A stretch of 64,000 nucleotides of DNA from Bacteroidota bacterium (GCA_021825585.1 JAKAGT010000020.1:1-64000), one strand, 5' to 3'. Shown: positions 1 to 9,332, counted from the stretch's first letter. The notes: generated by a model not told the origin, from the sequence alone. Numbers and translations: made by a program.

Positions 1-1
1 C

Positions 2-199
2 GCCAACGTCGTAGCCTGGCCCGTAGGTTGGTATGCCGCGCATAAGTGGCTCCAGAGTTTTGCATACAGGATCGACTTAAGCCCATGGATTTTCTTGCTC
101 GCTGCCGGTTTGGCTTTCGCGATCTCTCTACTCACGATTGCTTCCAGGACAATCAAAGCCGCGACAGCAAATCCTGTCGAGTCCTTACGTTATGAATAA
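2..199 (+). CDS. C-terminal end of a MacB/FtsX-type ABC transporter permease (partial)
   Basis: The frame is open from the window edge and ends at the TAA at 197-199. The 65 visible residues match the C-terminus of the five complete permeases that follow: a VVAWP segment, the W-L-Q-x-F-A-Y-R-I motif before the last membrane span, that span itself, and the terminal NPVESLRYE. It is therefore the last membrane helix of another member of the same array, whose start lies outside the window. In this family the large permeases work as pairs with a separate LolD/MacB-like ATPase at the inner membrane; none is next to it here. Confidence 0.9.
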   Translation, partial: ANVVAWPVGWYAAHKWLQSFAYRIDLSPWIFLLAAGLAFAISLLTIASRTIKAATANPVESLRYE

Positions 200-209
200 A
201 AATGACGAG

Positions 210-248
210 ATGCCGCACAGCGGCATTGAGAGCTTACGATATGAGTGA
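210..248 (+). repeat. Palindrome plus duplicated C-terminal coda, copy A
   Basis: Ten bases after the stop of the partial permease is a 7-bp palindrome, ATGCCGC-aca-GCGGCAT (210-226). It is followed at once by codons that again spell ESLRYE and a stop (228-248), a second copy of the gene's own C-terminal end. The same arrangement recurs at 7960-7998 and 16822-16860. The third stem base pair is G-C here and C-G in the other two, so the stem is preserved by compensating changes. Confidence 0.8.
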
Positions 249-265
249 AAAGGAGGCAGGAGATG

Positions 266-312
266 GTGTGGAACAATGGAATAATGGAATGGTGGAATTA
301 TGGAATAGTGGC
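266..312 (+). repeat. GGAAT-rich tandem repeat (TGGAATnnTGGAAT type)
   Basis: A run of imperfect repeats built on TGGAAT with 2-3 base spacers lies in the spacer between the partial permease and the next one. The reverse complement of the same pattern occurs at about 59804-59845, between two ABC exporter genes. No coding role is apparent; the short frames across it look like chance. Confidence 0.6.
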
Positions 313-375
313 TGCCTACCGAAGTGTTTTGTGCAAAGGTGGGGATTGTTGGAGTATTGGGATTGTGGCGAAGAC

Positions 376-446
376 AAGTGCCGTAGGCACGACATGTTTG
401 TAGTATTAGAGAAAGATAATATGAAGCCCCGTAGGGGCGACATATG
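376..446 (+). repeat. Two tandem palindromic units with a CCGTAGG core
   Basis: Two units start 48 bases apart. Each is AAG-palindrome-GACAT: GTGCC-gta-GGCAC at 378-390 and GCCCC-gta-GGGGC at 426-438, both followed by GACAT. The palindrome arms differ but stay self-complementary, which points to selection on structure. They lie just upstream of the permease start at 474. Confidence 0.65.
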
Positions 447-473
447 CTGGTCATTGAGAATTGGAGGAAAGGT

Positions 474-2834
474 ATGCTGAAAAATTATTTGAAGACAGCG
501 TTCAGAGTTCTTCGAAGAGCAAGAGTATATTCAGCGGTCAATATTGTCGGTCTGGCGCTCGGGTTGGCAACCGCTATCCTTATTGCCCTCTGGGTGCAAA
601 ATGAATTTAGCTACGACAGATATAACGTGAACGCCGATCGCATATATCGGGTTACTTCCCACTGGGTTTACGGAAACGGCGATTACACCATGCCGTGGAC
701 TGCCGGTCCTCTCGCAAACGCCTTAAGCCAACTGTCGCAAGTGAAGTGCGCCGCGCGTCTGAGCATGCCCGTAAACAATGTGGTGATGAAATATGGCGAT
801 GAGATGTTCAACATGAGCGACTTCTTCTACACTGATCCCGATTTCTTCAGGATGTTCACTTTCAAGATGCTTGAAGGGAATCCTCAAACGGCGCTCTCCG
901 CTCCGTACTCTATCGTCTTGACAAAATCTGTTGCCGGCCGGCTATTCGGGAATGAGGAGCCGATTGGTAAGCTCGTCGATGTCAAAGCCGAAGATGTGAG
1001 CCATGATTTTCTCGTGACTGGTGTGGTCGAAGATATTCCTCAGAATTCCCAATTCCACCCGAAGTGCCTCGCATCGTACTCATCCGTCGAGAAACACGAT
1101 CCCTATTTAGCAAGTTGGTACTCAGTCGGCCTGTATACGTATTTCATGCTTCACCGCAACTCAAGCGTACAGTCAGTGCAACATGAGCTGCCGCTTATCG
1201 TCAAACAGTACCTGGGAAAATGGGGAGAAGCACAAAAGTGGTCTCTTGGGCTGCAGAAGTTGACCGACATACATCTACATTCGCATCTCATCGGAGAAAT
1301 CGAGCCTAACGGGAGCATTGAGAGTGTTTTCATCTTGAGCGTGATAGGATTCTTCATTCTCTTGGTCTCTGTAATCAATTTTATCTCCCTTTCGGTCGCG
1401 CGCTTCTCAGATCGAGCTAAGGAGGTGGCTGTGAGGAAAGTTGTCGGCGCAGGCCGGAAGGAAGTGATTGCACAATTCATCTCTGAGGGGATTGTCCTGA
1501 CCTTCACTGCGGGTGTCCTTTCTATTTCACTGTGCGAGCTCTTGCTGCCATACTTCAATCAATTAACCGGGGAGGCGCTTTCACTTAGTCTTACCGACCT
1601 GGCGATTGCGGTTACGGCAGTTCTTGTACTTGGCGTGGTGGCGGGGATCTATCCTGCCTTGTTTCTCTCTTCATTCAGGCCGACTTCAATTTTCCGCAGG
1701 GACCCTTTGCTTAATCCATCCGGCGTGCCGCTGAGGAAAGGGTTGGTGGTGTTACAGTTTGCTATCGCCGTTGGGATCATTGCATCGACGATTGTTGCCG
1801 CAGAGCAGCTTCATTATGTGCAGAACAAAAATCTTGGATTCAACAAGAAGAACTTGGTTGTATTTTCCTCAGATCCTAAAGATTTGAAAGGCAGTTTCAG
1901 CGCGTTCCGGTCGGAGTTGGAGAGCGATCCTCAGATTGCCGGAGTCTGCGGGGCGCAATTCCTTCCCGCAGCGGAATCGAGGGCTGTCGGCCTGTTTAAG
2001 GACAAGCTGGACCCATCCAGGAGCGGCACATTCGAATTCATGAGTGTCGATCGTGGTTTCATTGAGACGATGGGAATGAAAATGGCCGAAGGCAAGACCT
2101 TTTCTGAAGTAACTCCCGAAGAATCTAAAGACGCCGTCATACTGAACCAGACTGCGGTTCGGGCTTTCAATATAAAGAATCCTTTGTCGCAGCAGTTCAA
2201 CGGCGAAAGGATTATCGGGGTCGTCGGAGACTTCAATTTACATTCGCTTCGTGAAAAGGTGCCGCCGGTTGTTATCTCGTGCAATGCAGATTACGTCAAT
2301 GAGGTTGCGGTCAGGGTGCGGAGCTCAAAGGATACTCGGAAAGTGATAAGCTTCGTAGAGGCTGAGTCGAAAAGATTCAATGGCGGGAGGCCGATGGAAT
2401 ATCAATCTTTCGGCGACCGACTGAAAGACATGTACGGCAGCGACTACAAGTTCGCGGACATGATCGGGTATTTCACGGGGCTTGCAATCTTCGTGGCGTG
2501 CCTCGGACTTTTCGGTGTATCGCTCTTTGCTGCGGAAAGAAGAGTGAAAGAGATTGGAATAAGAAAAGTCGTGGGAGCGTCATCGAGTAACATTGTCGGA
2601 CTTCTCACGAAGGAGTTTGTAGTTTTATCGTTGATTTCTGCGGCCATATCGATGCCGGTTATGGTCTATATCATGGAAGATTGGCTTCGTAATTATGCTT
2701 ATCATGTCAACTTCAATGTTTATTCCGCGGTTCTCACGCTTGTTGCCGCACTTGTGATTGTCTCCCTGACTGTTGGGTACCGGGCTGTCAGAACGGCGAC
2801 GGCAAATCCGGTGGAGAGTTTACGATATGAATAA
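474..2834 (+). CDS. Large MacB/FtsX-type ABC transporter permease 1
   Basis: A 786-residue inner-membrane permease of the tandem MacB_PCD-FtsX class common in Bacteroidota. It has an N-terminal span (about residues 20-42, after the motif MLKNYLKTAFRVLRRAR), a first periplasmic domain, a three-helix FtsX block around 290-420 with the coupling motif KEVAVRKVVGAG, a second periplasmic domain, and a final FtsX block with KEIGIRKVVGAS. It ends NPVESLRYE. The ATG at 474 is preferred to one ten codons upstream because GGAGGAAAGG precedes it and all paralogues start ML(K/R)NY. No ATPase gene adjoins it. The C-terminal half is very close to permease 4 (YGSDYKFADMIGYFTGLAIF is shared), implying recent duplication. 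Family function is mechanotransmission for export or lipoprotein handling; the substrate is unknown. Confidence 0.93.
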   Translation: MLKNYLKTAFRVLRRARVYSAVNIVGLALGLATAILIALWVQNEFSYDRYNVNADRIYRVTSHWVYGNGDYTMPWTAGPLANALSQLSQVKCAARLSMPVNNVVMKYGDEMFNMSDFFYTDPDFFRMFTFKMLEGNPQTALSAPYSIVLTKSVAGRLFGNEEPIGKLVDVKAEDVSHDFLVTGVVEDIPQNSQFHPKCLASYSSVEKHDPYLASWYSVGLYTYFMLHRNSSVQSVQHELPLIVKQYLGKWGEAQKWSLGLQKLTDIHLHSHLIGEIEPNGSIESVFILSVIGFFILLVSVINFISLSVARFSDRAKEVAVRKVVGAGRKEVIAQFISEGIVLTFTAGVLSISLCELLLPYFNQLTGEALSLSLTDLAIAVTAVLVLGVVAGIYPALFLSSFRPTSIFRRDPLLNPSGVPLRKGLVVLQFAIAVGIIASTIVAAEQLHYVQNKNLGFNKKNLVVFSSDPKDLKGSFSAFRSELESDPQIAGVCGAQFLPAAESRAVGLFKDKLDPSRSGTFEFMSVDRGFIETMGMKMAEGKTFSEVTPEESKDAVILNQTAVRAFNIKNPLSQQFNGERIIGVVGDFNLHSLREKVPPVVISCNADYVNEVAVRVRSSKDTRKVISFVEAESKRFNGGRPMEYQSFGDRLKDMYGSDYKFADMIGYFTGLAIFVACLGLFGVSLFAAERRVKEIGIRKVVGASSSNIVGLLTKEFVVLSLISAAISMPVMVYIMEDWLRNYAYHVNFNVYSAVLTLVAALVIVSLTVGYRAVRTATANPVESLRYE

Positions 2835-2896
2835 GTGGAGCAAGGAGACAGGAGGAAGGAGAAAGGATGAAACGGGGAAATGGAGGAAGGAAGAAC

Positions 2897-2967
2897 GGAA
2901 CAAGTCCGAAGGACCCCTTCGGGGGGAACAGGGAACGCGGATTCCGTTTTCCTTGTTCCGTGTTCCC
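2897..2967 (+). repeat. Imperfect inverted repeat with two alternative folds in a permease spacer
   Basis: The 151-base spacer holds GGAACAAG (2897-2904) opposite CTTGTTCC (2952-2959), an inner stem CCGAAGG/CCTTCGG (2906-2922), and a competing 11-bp pairing of 2931-2941 with 2957-2967. The two outer pairings share bases 2957-2959, so they exclude each other. The next spacer (5400-5509) carries a related element, and both share GGATTCCGTT(T/C)TCC. Confidence 0.65.
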
Positions 2968-2985
2968 ATCAAAAAGGAGTGTACC

Positions 2986-5364
2986 ATGCTACGTAATTAC
3001 CTGAAGTCCACGTTCCGGAACCTGCGGCGATTCAAACTTTATTCGGTGATCAACATTGCAGGCTTGGCAGTAGGCATGGCGGTGTTCATTGTGATAATGC
3101 ACTTTGTGCAATTCCAGATGAGCTTTGACGACTTCAACAAGAAGGCCGACAGGATTTACAGGGTCGTTTTCAAAGGACTGACTGCTGGTGGAAGCCAACA
3201 GGCGGCCATCACCCCCGAATTGTTGGCTCCGGCTCTCAAAGAGGAGTTCCCACAAATTGAGTCTGCGGTGAGAATTGAGAAGGACTATCCGGCACCACTC
3301 GTATCCTACGGAGCAAAGCGGTTCTACGAAGACAAGTTCCTTCTCGCTGATTCGACTTTTTTTAGAGTCTTCAATTTCAAGTTTCTCCAAGGCGACGGGC
3401 AAAACGCTCTCACGAGCTTGAACTCTGTGGTGATAACCCACTCCGTTGCTGAGAAGTACTTCGGGTTGGAAGATCCGATAGGAAAAATCATAACCGTCGA
3501 CAATGGATTTCAGAAGAGGGAGCTGACCGTCACCGGAGTAATAGAGGATGTACCGCCCAACTCCTCCATTCAGTTCGACTTTCTCGCCTCATTAATGCCC
3601 AGTCGAGACACGTACTGGTTCATGATGAGGGCTTACACTTACATCCTTCTCAAGAAGGGATACTCAATTAAGGACTTGACTAAAGAATTCCCGGCATTCA
3701 TAGACAAGTATGTCCACTCTCCTTTCCTGAAAGGGCCGGCTTCGAAGACGTATGTTCTCCAATTACAACCCCTCCTATCAATTCACTTGAACTCGGATTT
3801 TACTTCTGAATTGCAACCACCTGGTGACATCAGGTACGTGGAGATATTCTCCATAATCGGGTTACTCATACTTCTGATTGCGTGCGTGAATTATACAAAT
3901 CTGTCTACTTCCCGATACCTTCGGAAAATTACCGAAATGGGAGTAAGGAAATCGATTGGTGCCGGGAGGCGAACGTTGATTCTCCAAATATTGGTTGAGT
4001 CCGTCGTCTTCTCCTTCATCTCGCTCCTGGTTTCGCTGGTCCTCGTCGAGCTCCTGTCGAGACTTCTAATTGGATACTTTCCTGGCATCCAGATGCCAGC
4101 TCTGACTTATGGAGATGATTACCTGCTATTTGCTTTTTTGTTCGTTCTCGCGGTCATTACGGGTATTCTGTCAGGTGGTTATCCTGCCTTTTACTTGTCG
4201 AGGCTCCAGCCAACGCAGATGTTGAGGAGATCAGTTAACCGACTGCCGGTCACTTTCAACATGAGGAGAATACTTATCGTCTTCCAGTTTGTGATCGCCA
4301 CAGTTGCTGTGCTGGCAGTTATCGTTCTCTTCGATCAACTGCGTTTCATAGAAAACACGAGATTGGGATTCAACAAGGAAAATGTGATCGTCGTACATGA
4401 CAACTCTTTCGCCTTGTCAAGGAACTATGATGCATTCAAGAATTCTCTGCTTGAGAGTCCTTACGTAGTGTCCGTCTCCTCTGGAGACGTGCCTGGTGTA
4501 CCGGGAAGTCTACTTTATCCTATAAAACACGACGGAGAACTTGTCAGACTGCGAGTCGTAGATGCGGATTTTGATTATCTGAAAACACTCGGCGTCCGGA
4601 TAGAAGAAGGCCGAGGCTTCACATCGCTGGTTGATACGTCGAGTGTTCTGATAAATGAAACCTGTGCCAGAGCACTAGGCCTGAAAAATCCAATTGGGGC
4701 TGACTTCGGAAAATACTCCAGCAAATACATGCCATTCGGCCGTGTAGTTGGCGTCGTGCGTGACTTTCACATCACCTCACTTCGCGAAACCATTCCACCT
4801 ATTTTGATAAGACTCAAACCCGGCGAGCACGCGAACGTTATGATCAGAGTCAGGGCTAATAGTGTTCCACAGGCGCTGGCGGTGATCAAGGCGGATTGGA
4901 ACACTTCTGTAAACAGCCGTCCAATCCAGTATTCCTTTCTTAGTGATGACCTGAATCAGCTTTACACCAGCGACCAGAAGCTCGCAGGTTTGTTTAGTAT
5001 CTTCGCGTTCGTCGGCATCTTCATCGCTTGCCTCGGATTGTTCGGACTGTCTGCACTTGTGGCGGAGCAAAGGACAAAGGAAGTCGGGATTCGAAAGGCG
5101 CTTGGTGCCTCGGTTTCGAACATAGTCTCACTGCTGTCAAAAGAATTCTTATCGCTGGTTCTAATTTCAAATCTCTCTGCCTGGCCGATTGCCTACATTG
5201 CCTTGAACAGGTGGCTTCAAGGATTTGCATACAGAGTGAATCTTGGCGTTTGGCTTTTCGTATTAGCAGGAGTGATGGTTCTTGTAGTCTCAATGGCCAC
5301 AGTCAGCCACCAAGCGATTAGAGCAGCTGTGGCAAACCCGGTTGAGTCTCTGAGATATGAGTAA
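2986..5364 (+). CDS. Large MacB/FtsX-type ABC transporter permease 2
   Basis: A 792-residue member of the array with the same order of parts: N-terminal span after MLRNYLKSTFRNLRRFK, periplasmic domain, FtsX block with EMGVRKSIGAGRR, a second span (about 430), second periplasmic domain, and a C-terminal FtsX block with KEVGIRKALGAS, ending NPVESLRYE. The frame runs open far upstream, but the start is set at 2986 because an AAAAGGAG ribosome site and the family N-terminus begin there. The upstream part is low-complexity repeat. The leader and site AAAAGGAGTGTACCATGCT is identical to that of permease 3. It is probably cotranscribed with its neighbours. Substrate unknown. Confidence 0.92.
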   Translation: MLRNYLKSTFRNLRRFKLYSVINIAGLAVGMAVFIVIMHFVQFQMSFDDFNKKADRIYRVVFKGLTAGGSQQAAITPELLAPALKEEFPQIESAVRIEKDYPAPLVSYGAKRFYEDKFLLADSTFFRVFNFKFLQGDGQNALTSLNSVVITHSVAEKYFGLEDPIGKIITVDNGFQKRELTVTGVIEDVPPNSSIQFDFLASLMPSRDTYWFMMRAYTYILLKKGYSIKDLTKEFPAFIDKYVHSPFLKGPASKTYVLQLQPLLSIHLNSDFTSELQPPGDIRYVEIFSIIGLLILLIACVNYTNLSTSRYLRKITEMGVRKSIGAGRRTLILQILVESVVFSFISLLVSLVLVELLSRLLIGYFPGIQMPALTYGDDYLLFAFLFVLAVITGILSGGYPAFYLSRLQPTQMLRRSVNRLPVTFNMRRILIVFQFVIATVAVLAVIVLFDQLRFIENTRLGFNKENVIVVHDNSFALSRNYDAFKNSLLESPYVVSVSSGDVPGVPGSLLYPIKHDGELVRLRVVDADFDYLKTLGVRIEEGRGFTSLVDTSSVLINETCARALGLKNPIGADFGKYSSKYMPFGRVVGVVRDFHITSLRETIPPILIRLKPGEHANVMIRVRANSVPQALAVIKADWNTSVNSRPIQYSFLSDDLNQLYTSDQKLAGLFSIFAFVGIFIACLGLFGLSALVAEQRTKEVGIRKALGASVSNIVSLLSKEFLSLVLISNLSAWPIAYIALNRWLQGFAYRVNLGVWLFVLAGVMVLVVSMATVSHQAIRAAVANPVESLRYE

Positions 5365-5399
5365 ATTTCATGAAGGGGAGAAACGGTTAATGGGAGAGA

Positions 5400-5509
5400 G
5401 GAACACGGATCAAGGAACAGGGAACATGCCTCCGTGCCGAAACTGTCTCGGCAAACACTTCGGCGTGCAGGCACGGATTCCGTTCTCCGTCCTGCGTGTT
5501 CCGTGCTCC
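5400..5509 (+). repeat. Long imperfect inverted repeat in a permease spacer
   Basis: GGAACACGGA (5400-5409) can pair with TCCGTGCTCC (5500-5509) with one mismatch. Inside it CCGTGCC (5432-5438) pairs with GGCACGG (5470-5476), and GCCGAA/TTCGGC form another stem. This is a ~110-base, largely self-complementary spacer, related to the one at 2897-2967. Confidence 0.65.
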
Positions 5510-5528
5510 TCCCGAAAAGGAGTGTACC

Positions 5529-7952
5529 ATGCTTAAGAACAGTCTGACGATGGCATTAAGAAATATCACAAGAAACAAGCTTTACTGTTCCGTAAGCGTC
5601 CTCGGACTCGCGCTTGGCTTGGGGATCTGTCTTCTTGCACTGCGCTTCTTGCTGTATGAGCTGAGCTTCGACAACTTGCCGGATAAGAGTCGGATTTACG
5701 AGGTGGTGCTGGATCAGAGATTCGGCGGAGTAACAAATAAGTATGCGATCACGCCTCCGCACCTTGATAATGAGATGAAGAATTATTTCCCGGGTATCGA
5801 ATCGGCAGCTACATTTAGGTTTATGGAAGAGTCCACACGCCAAAGTAGCGGCTTGGAAAGGACTTACTCTTTTGCCATAGCCGATTCAAATATCTTCGGA
5901 ATATTAGACCTTCATCTTCTTCATGGGAATCCGCGGACTTGCCTGACAGACCCTCACTCAGTAGTTGTTACTGAACGGTTCGCAAAAGACTACTTCGGAA
6001 ATGAGAATGTCTTCGGCAAAACAGTAAGGGTCTTCCAGTATAATGGTTGGCACGATTTCACCGTCACGGGTCTAATCAGGAATCTTCCCGGAAACTCCAG
6101 TATCTCATTTGCGGCTATCCTTTCCAGCGAAAGTGACCCGATGATGAAGAGCACTTATCAGTGGTCGAGCTGGCACACATTCGGAGTCTATTGCTTCTTG
6201 AAGCTGAGAAGTGCGGCTGATCTCAGACTATTGACCACCCAGTTTTCCGCATTCGTCAAATCGACCGGCGGAGACCCGGCAAGCACCGCGATGAAGCTCG
6301 TACCAATGAGTCACATCCATTTTATGACGGACATCCATACGGCATTCCACACTGTTGAATCGAAGTATTTATTTATCCTTTCAGGTATTGCATTGCTTAT
6401 CCTTACCGTGTCGATATTCAATTTCATCGGCCTGAGCATCACTCTTCTCACGAGAAAGACAAAGGAAATCGGGATAAGGAAAGTGGCAGGTGCGTCTCAT
6501 GGGAACATTATGGCCCAGTTCCTGGTCGAGAACGGTATGCTGGTAGTGATTTCACTCGTCGGCGCGATTTGTGTTTCGGAGCTGTTGCTTCCACTGTTCA
6601 ACTCAATGCTGGACGTCCAACTTAAAGCTGATTTTCTGCGTGGGGATATGGCTCTAATCGTGCTTCTTGGAGTCATCGCAGTTATCGATGTGGCCATCGG
6701 TTTCTTTTCAACTCACTTCTTTGCTTCACTGGATGCACAGTCACTGATTAGAGGACAGCTTATGAGATTGAATCCGAGACAGAACCTGAGAAAAGTTCTG
6801 ATCGGCTTTCAATTCGCCATCGCCGCGTTTCTTATTTGCTGTACCGTGGTTGTTATCGATCAACTGAATTATATCGGACACAAGGATCTTGGGTTTGACA
6901 GGAACAATTTTCTCATAATTGATCGCTTTAGCAGCGGGAGTCGGATCGATGTGTTGAAGACAGAGCTTCGCAGGGATCCGTACATAACTGATGTTACGGA
7001 AGGCAGCGAATTTCCAACGTTGGGAACCGGAGGGACCATGTCCGGTGGTTATGACAATGGCAAGAAATCGGTCACGTTGAACATGATAAGCGTTGACGAG
7101 CATTTCATTTCGGCTCTCGGTATGCATTTAATCGAAGGACGAAACTTCAACCCTGAGTTCGCTCTGGATTCGAATCGCGTTACAGTTAATCCGAAATATT
7201 GGGCCGGAAGTTCGATCAATTTTCGGGTGTATGCAGGGGCGGTAATACTGAATCAAGAGGCATTGAAAGAACTGACTCTGGCGGGGGCAATTTCTTCCGA
7301 CAGCGTTCATTTCGTCGGGAATAACTGGAAATTGATCGGGGTAGTCAAAGACTTCAACTATTCTTCACTACGAAATTCGGTTGAACCGTTGGTCCTTCAA
7401 TTTGACAATTCTCCGTTTGATTATCTCGGCATAAAATATCAGCCGGGAAAAACACGAGAGGTCTTGAGCTACGTGCGCGAACTGTGGAAGAAGCTGAATC
7501 CCGATCGTGTGCTGCAGTATACCTTTCTCGATGACGATGTGGGAAAAATGTATGCGAGCGAAGACAGAACATTTGCCGCAACGTTGTCCGGCTCGGCCAC
7601 AGCAATTCTCATTGCGCTCATGGGCGTCTTCGCACTTTCCTCTTTCCTCGTTGAGACAAAGACAAAAGAAATAGCGGTAAGAAAAACACTTGGGTCATCG
7701 ATTTCAGGAATCATCCGCCTCGTCGCAAGCGATTTCTTGAAGCTCGTTGTGATTGCAAATGTAATAGCGTGGCCCGCGGCATATTTGATCATGCGGAACT
7801 GGTTGGAGAACTATGCATACAGGATCACGATAGACTTGTTTATCTTTCCAGTGATCGGAGCCGCGATGATGGTACTTGCGTTCGTGACAGTTCTCTCACG
7901 TGCGTCGAGTGCAGCGACGGCGAACCCGGTTGAGAGTTTACGATATGAGTAA
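5529..7952 (+). CDS. Large MacB/FtsX-type ABC transporter permease 3
   Basis: An 807-residue paralogue. It opens MLKNSLTMALRNITRNK with a first span at about 20-42, then a periplasmic domain, an FtsX block carrying KEIGIRKVAGAS, a span near 430 after LRKVLIGFQFAIA, a second periplasmic domain, and a last FtsX block with KEIAVRKTLGSS, ending NPVESLRYE. The ATG at 5529 follows AAAAGGAGTGTACC. Permease 3 is the most divergent of the first three in its C-terminal block (FLVETKTKEIAV). It is followed by a palindrome-plus-coda repeat and then by the opposite-strand redox cassette, whose membrane protein ends at 8160. Confidence 0.92.
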   Translation: MLKNSLTMALRNITRNKLYCSVSVLGLALGLGICLLALRFLLYELSFDNLPDKSRIYEVVLDQRFGGVTNKYAITPPHLDNEMKNYFPGIESAATFRFMEESTRQSSGLERTYSFAIADSNIFGILDLHLLHGNPRTCLTDPHSVVVTERFAKDYFGNENVFGKTVRVFQYNGWHDFTVTGLIRNLPGNSSISFAAILSSESDPMMKSTYQWSSWHTFGVYCFLKLRSAADLRLLTTQFSAFVKSTGGDPASTAMKLVPMSHIHFMTDIHTAFHTVESKYLFILSGIALLILTVSIFNFIGLSITLLTRKTKEIGIRKVAGASHGNIMAQFLVENGMLVVISLVGAICVSELLLPLFNSMLDVQLKADFLRGDMALIVLLGVIAVIDVAIGFFSTHFFASLDAQSLIRGQLMRLNPRQNLRKVLIGFQFAIAAFLICCTVVVIDQLNYIGHKDLGFDRNNFLIIDRFSSGSRIDVLKTELRRDPYITDVTEGSEFPTLGTGGTMSGGYDNGKKSVTLNMISVDEHFISALGMHLIEGRNFNPEFALDSNRVTVNPKYWAGSSINFRVYAGAVILNQEALKELTLAGAISSDSVHFVGNNWKLIGVVKDFNYSSLRNSVEPLVLQFDNSPFDYLGIKYQPGKTREVLSYVRELWKKLNPDRVLQYTFLDDDVGKMYASEDRTFAATLSGSATAILIALMGVFALSSFLVETKTKEIAVRKTLGSSISGIIRLVASDFLKLVVIANVIAWPAAYLIMRNWLENYAYRITIDLFIFPVIGAAMMVLAFVTVLSRASSAATANPVESLRYE

Positions 7953-7959
7953 ACTCGAA

Positions 7960-7998
7960 ATCCCGCAAAGCGGGATCGAGAGCCTCCGGTATGAATAA
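7960..7998 (+). repeat. Palindrome plus duplicated C-terminal coda, copy B
   Basis: Seven bases after the permease stop lies ATCCCGC-aaa-GCGGGAT (7960-7976), followed in frame by a second ESLRYE and TAA (7978-7998). The element ends 46 bases after the gene's own stop, exactly as in copy C. Confidence 0.8.
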
Positions 7999-8000
7999 GC

Positions 8001-8078
8001 TTGCAAGGCGCATAGCGCAAAGCGCAGAAGGACTCGCGCCATGCCCCATGCACTTTGCGCTACCCGAAGAAATGAAAA
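8001..8078 (+). repeat. GCGCATAGCGC-type palindromic repeat
   Basis: A GC-rich repeat beginning AAGGCGCATAGCGC, with AGCGCAAAGCGC near its start and GCACTTTGCGCT near its end, able to fold into a ~12-bp hairpin. Related sequences occur after permease 4 (14255-14335) and at 59733-59780. No gene overlaps it. Confidence 0.6.
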
Positions 8079-8159
8079 GACTCAGCTATGCGAAACCATT
8101 ACTCCTACGGTGTCACAAGGTCAACGAGAGTCTTAACTTCCTTCAACCAACCTTTGTCA

Positions 8160-8615
8160 TTAGGGTATTCTGTTTTGCGTTTCTCGCTCGCGGTTCCACA
8201 ATCCCTCGGCTGCGCTGAGGTCGCTGATCCAATCAGACATTGTAAGGCGTAGCAAGAAACAGTACGAGTAGAAAGTCAGAAGAGGAAGGAAATGAAGTGC
8301 AGTCTGTGCGACGATGTCGTGCACGGGAATGAATGCCAGTACGGTGGGGATGCCGACGACCAGCCCGAAGGCAAGGAGCCACCCGCGCTTACCGTTTCTG
8401 TATAAAACGAAAATGACGTACGGGCCAAATGCAATTGCAAGAACCACCAGAAGCATGTAGAGTGGAACAAATGGGATAAAGAAAAACCCACCGTAGGTAA
8501 AGATAGTGTATCGATTATAAGAAAGGAAATAATGCAAGCGCTGAAGCTGCGCGACATCCATATTGGAAACGGCACTCTTGTGCATATTCTTCATCCGTCG
8601 GATATCTTTTATCAA
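8160..8615 (-). CDS. Small integral membrane protein of unknown function
   Basis: A 151-residue protein with a polar N-terminus and about four hydrophobic segments (roughly residues 35-70 as two helices, 78-98, 105-130). I recognise no family motif. The start is taken as a TTG at 8615, because AGAGGT lies 8 bases before it and it follows the thioredoxin-like gene by only 14 bases; an internal ATG at 8594 is the alternative. As the last gene of the minus-strand redox/peptide cassette it is probably cotranscribed, so an envelope role is a reasonable inference, but nothing in the sequence names one. Confidence 0.7.
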   Translation of the reverse strand: MIKDIRRMKNMHKSAVSNMDVAQLQRLHYFLSYNRYTIFTYGGFFFIPFVPLYMLLVVLAIAFGPYVIFVLYRNGKRGWLLAFGLVVGIPTVLAFIPVHDIVAQTALHFLPLLTFYSYCFLLRLTMSDWISDLSAAEGLWNRERETQNRIP

Positions 8616-8629
8616 GAATGTTGACCTCT

Positions 8630-9247
8630 TTATTCATTTAGCCACTTAATAGCTGCCCGAATATAAAGTGGATTTAACTCCGCGACTGCGTGATTGAATA
8701 TTAACGAATTTACCACTATCCCGTCCTTATCGACCATCAGTAATGCAGGCAGGTTGGCATCTCGCAGGGGCTCGATAAGTGTGTCTTGTTTATCCCATAA
8801 CAACGGGAACTTCAGATTTTCAATCCGTGCAAATCTTCTTACATAATCAATGTTTGAAGACTGCGCAAGCCCAATAACCATCTCGTTATCCTTCTTAGCG
8901 CCTACCAGCCTGTTGCAGCTCGTAAGGAGAGTGTCGACGCACTGATTGCATGATATCTCGGAATAAACAAGTAATATGGTCTTCCTGTTCTTGAATGTTA
9001 CAGTAGTATCCCTCCCCTCAAGATTAGTGAGAAACAATCTTGGCACTCGTCTCCCGTTGATGAGGTAAGAGTTTTGGAGCGATATTAGTAATGAAGTAAG
9101 CGATGCTGACGATACGAATCCCTGACTGGAATCACGCGAGTCATAGAATGAGACTTGCTCTATGAGAACGACCACCAATATTCCCAACGAAACAACAAAG
9201 AGTCCTTTGTCTTTCAAAAAGCGAAAGATTCGATTATTCGGCTGCAT
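8630..9247 (-). CDS. Membrane-anchored thioredoxin-like protein with a CNQC site
   Basis: 205 residues. An uncleaved anchor (about residues 13-31) leads into an extracytoplasmic redoxin domain. The redox motif is C-N-Q-C in YSEISCNQC (about residues 92-100), and a cis-proline candidate lies in NLPALLMVD. This is the AhpC/TlpA-like fold as judged by the pattern L-L-V-Y-S...C-x-x-C and the late P-A-L-x-x-V-D strand. The ATG at 9247 has GGAGA upstream. It likely reduces or shuffles disulfides outside the inner membrane. With a MauE-like protein and a six-cysteine peptide in the same cassette, that peptide is the obvious candidate substrate (inference). Confidence 0.8.
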   Translation of the reverse strand: MQPNNRIFRFLKDKGLFVVSLGILVVVLIEQVSFYDSRDSSQGFVSSASLTSLLISLQNSYLINGRRVPRLFLTNLEGRDTTVTFKNRKTILLVYSEISCNQCVDTLLTSCNRLVGAKKDNEMVIGLAQSSNIDYVRRFARIENLKFPLLWDKQDTLIEPLRDANLPALLMVDKDGIVVNSLIFNHAVAELNPLYIRAAIKWLNE

Positions 9248-9332
9248 GGCGACGTCTCCAAATGTTCGTGAATGGAAAAAACAAGAAGATGTATAATCCT
9301 AATTTGTCTCGCCAGACTATCATCCGTTTACT

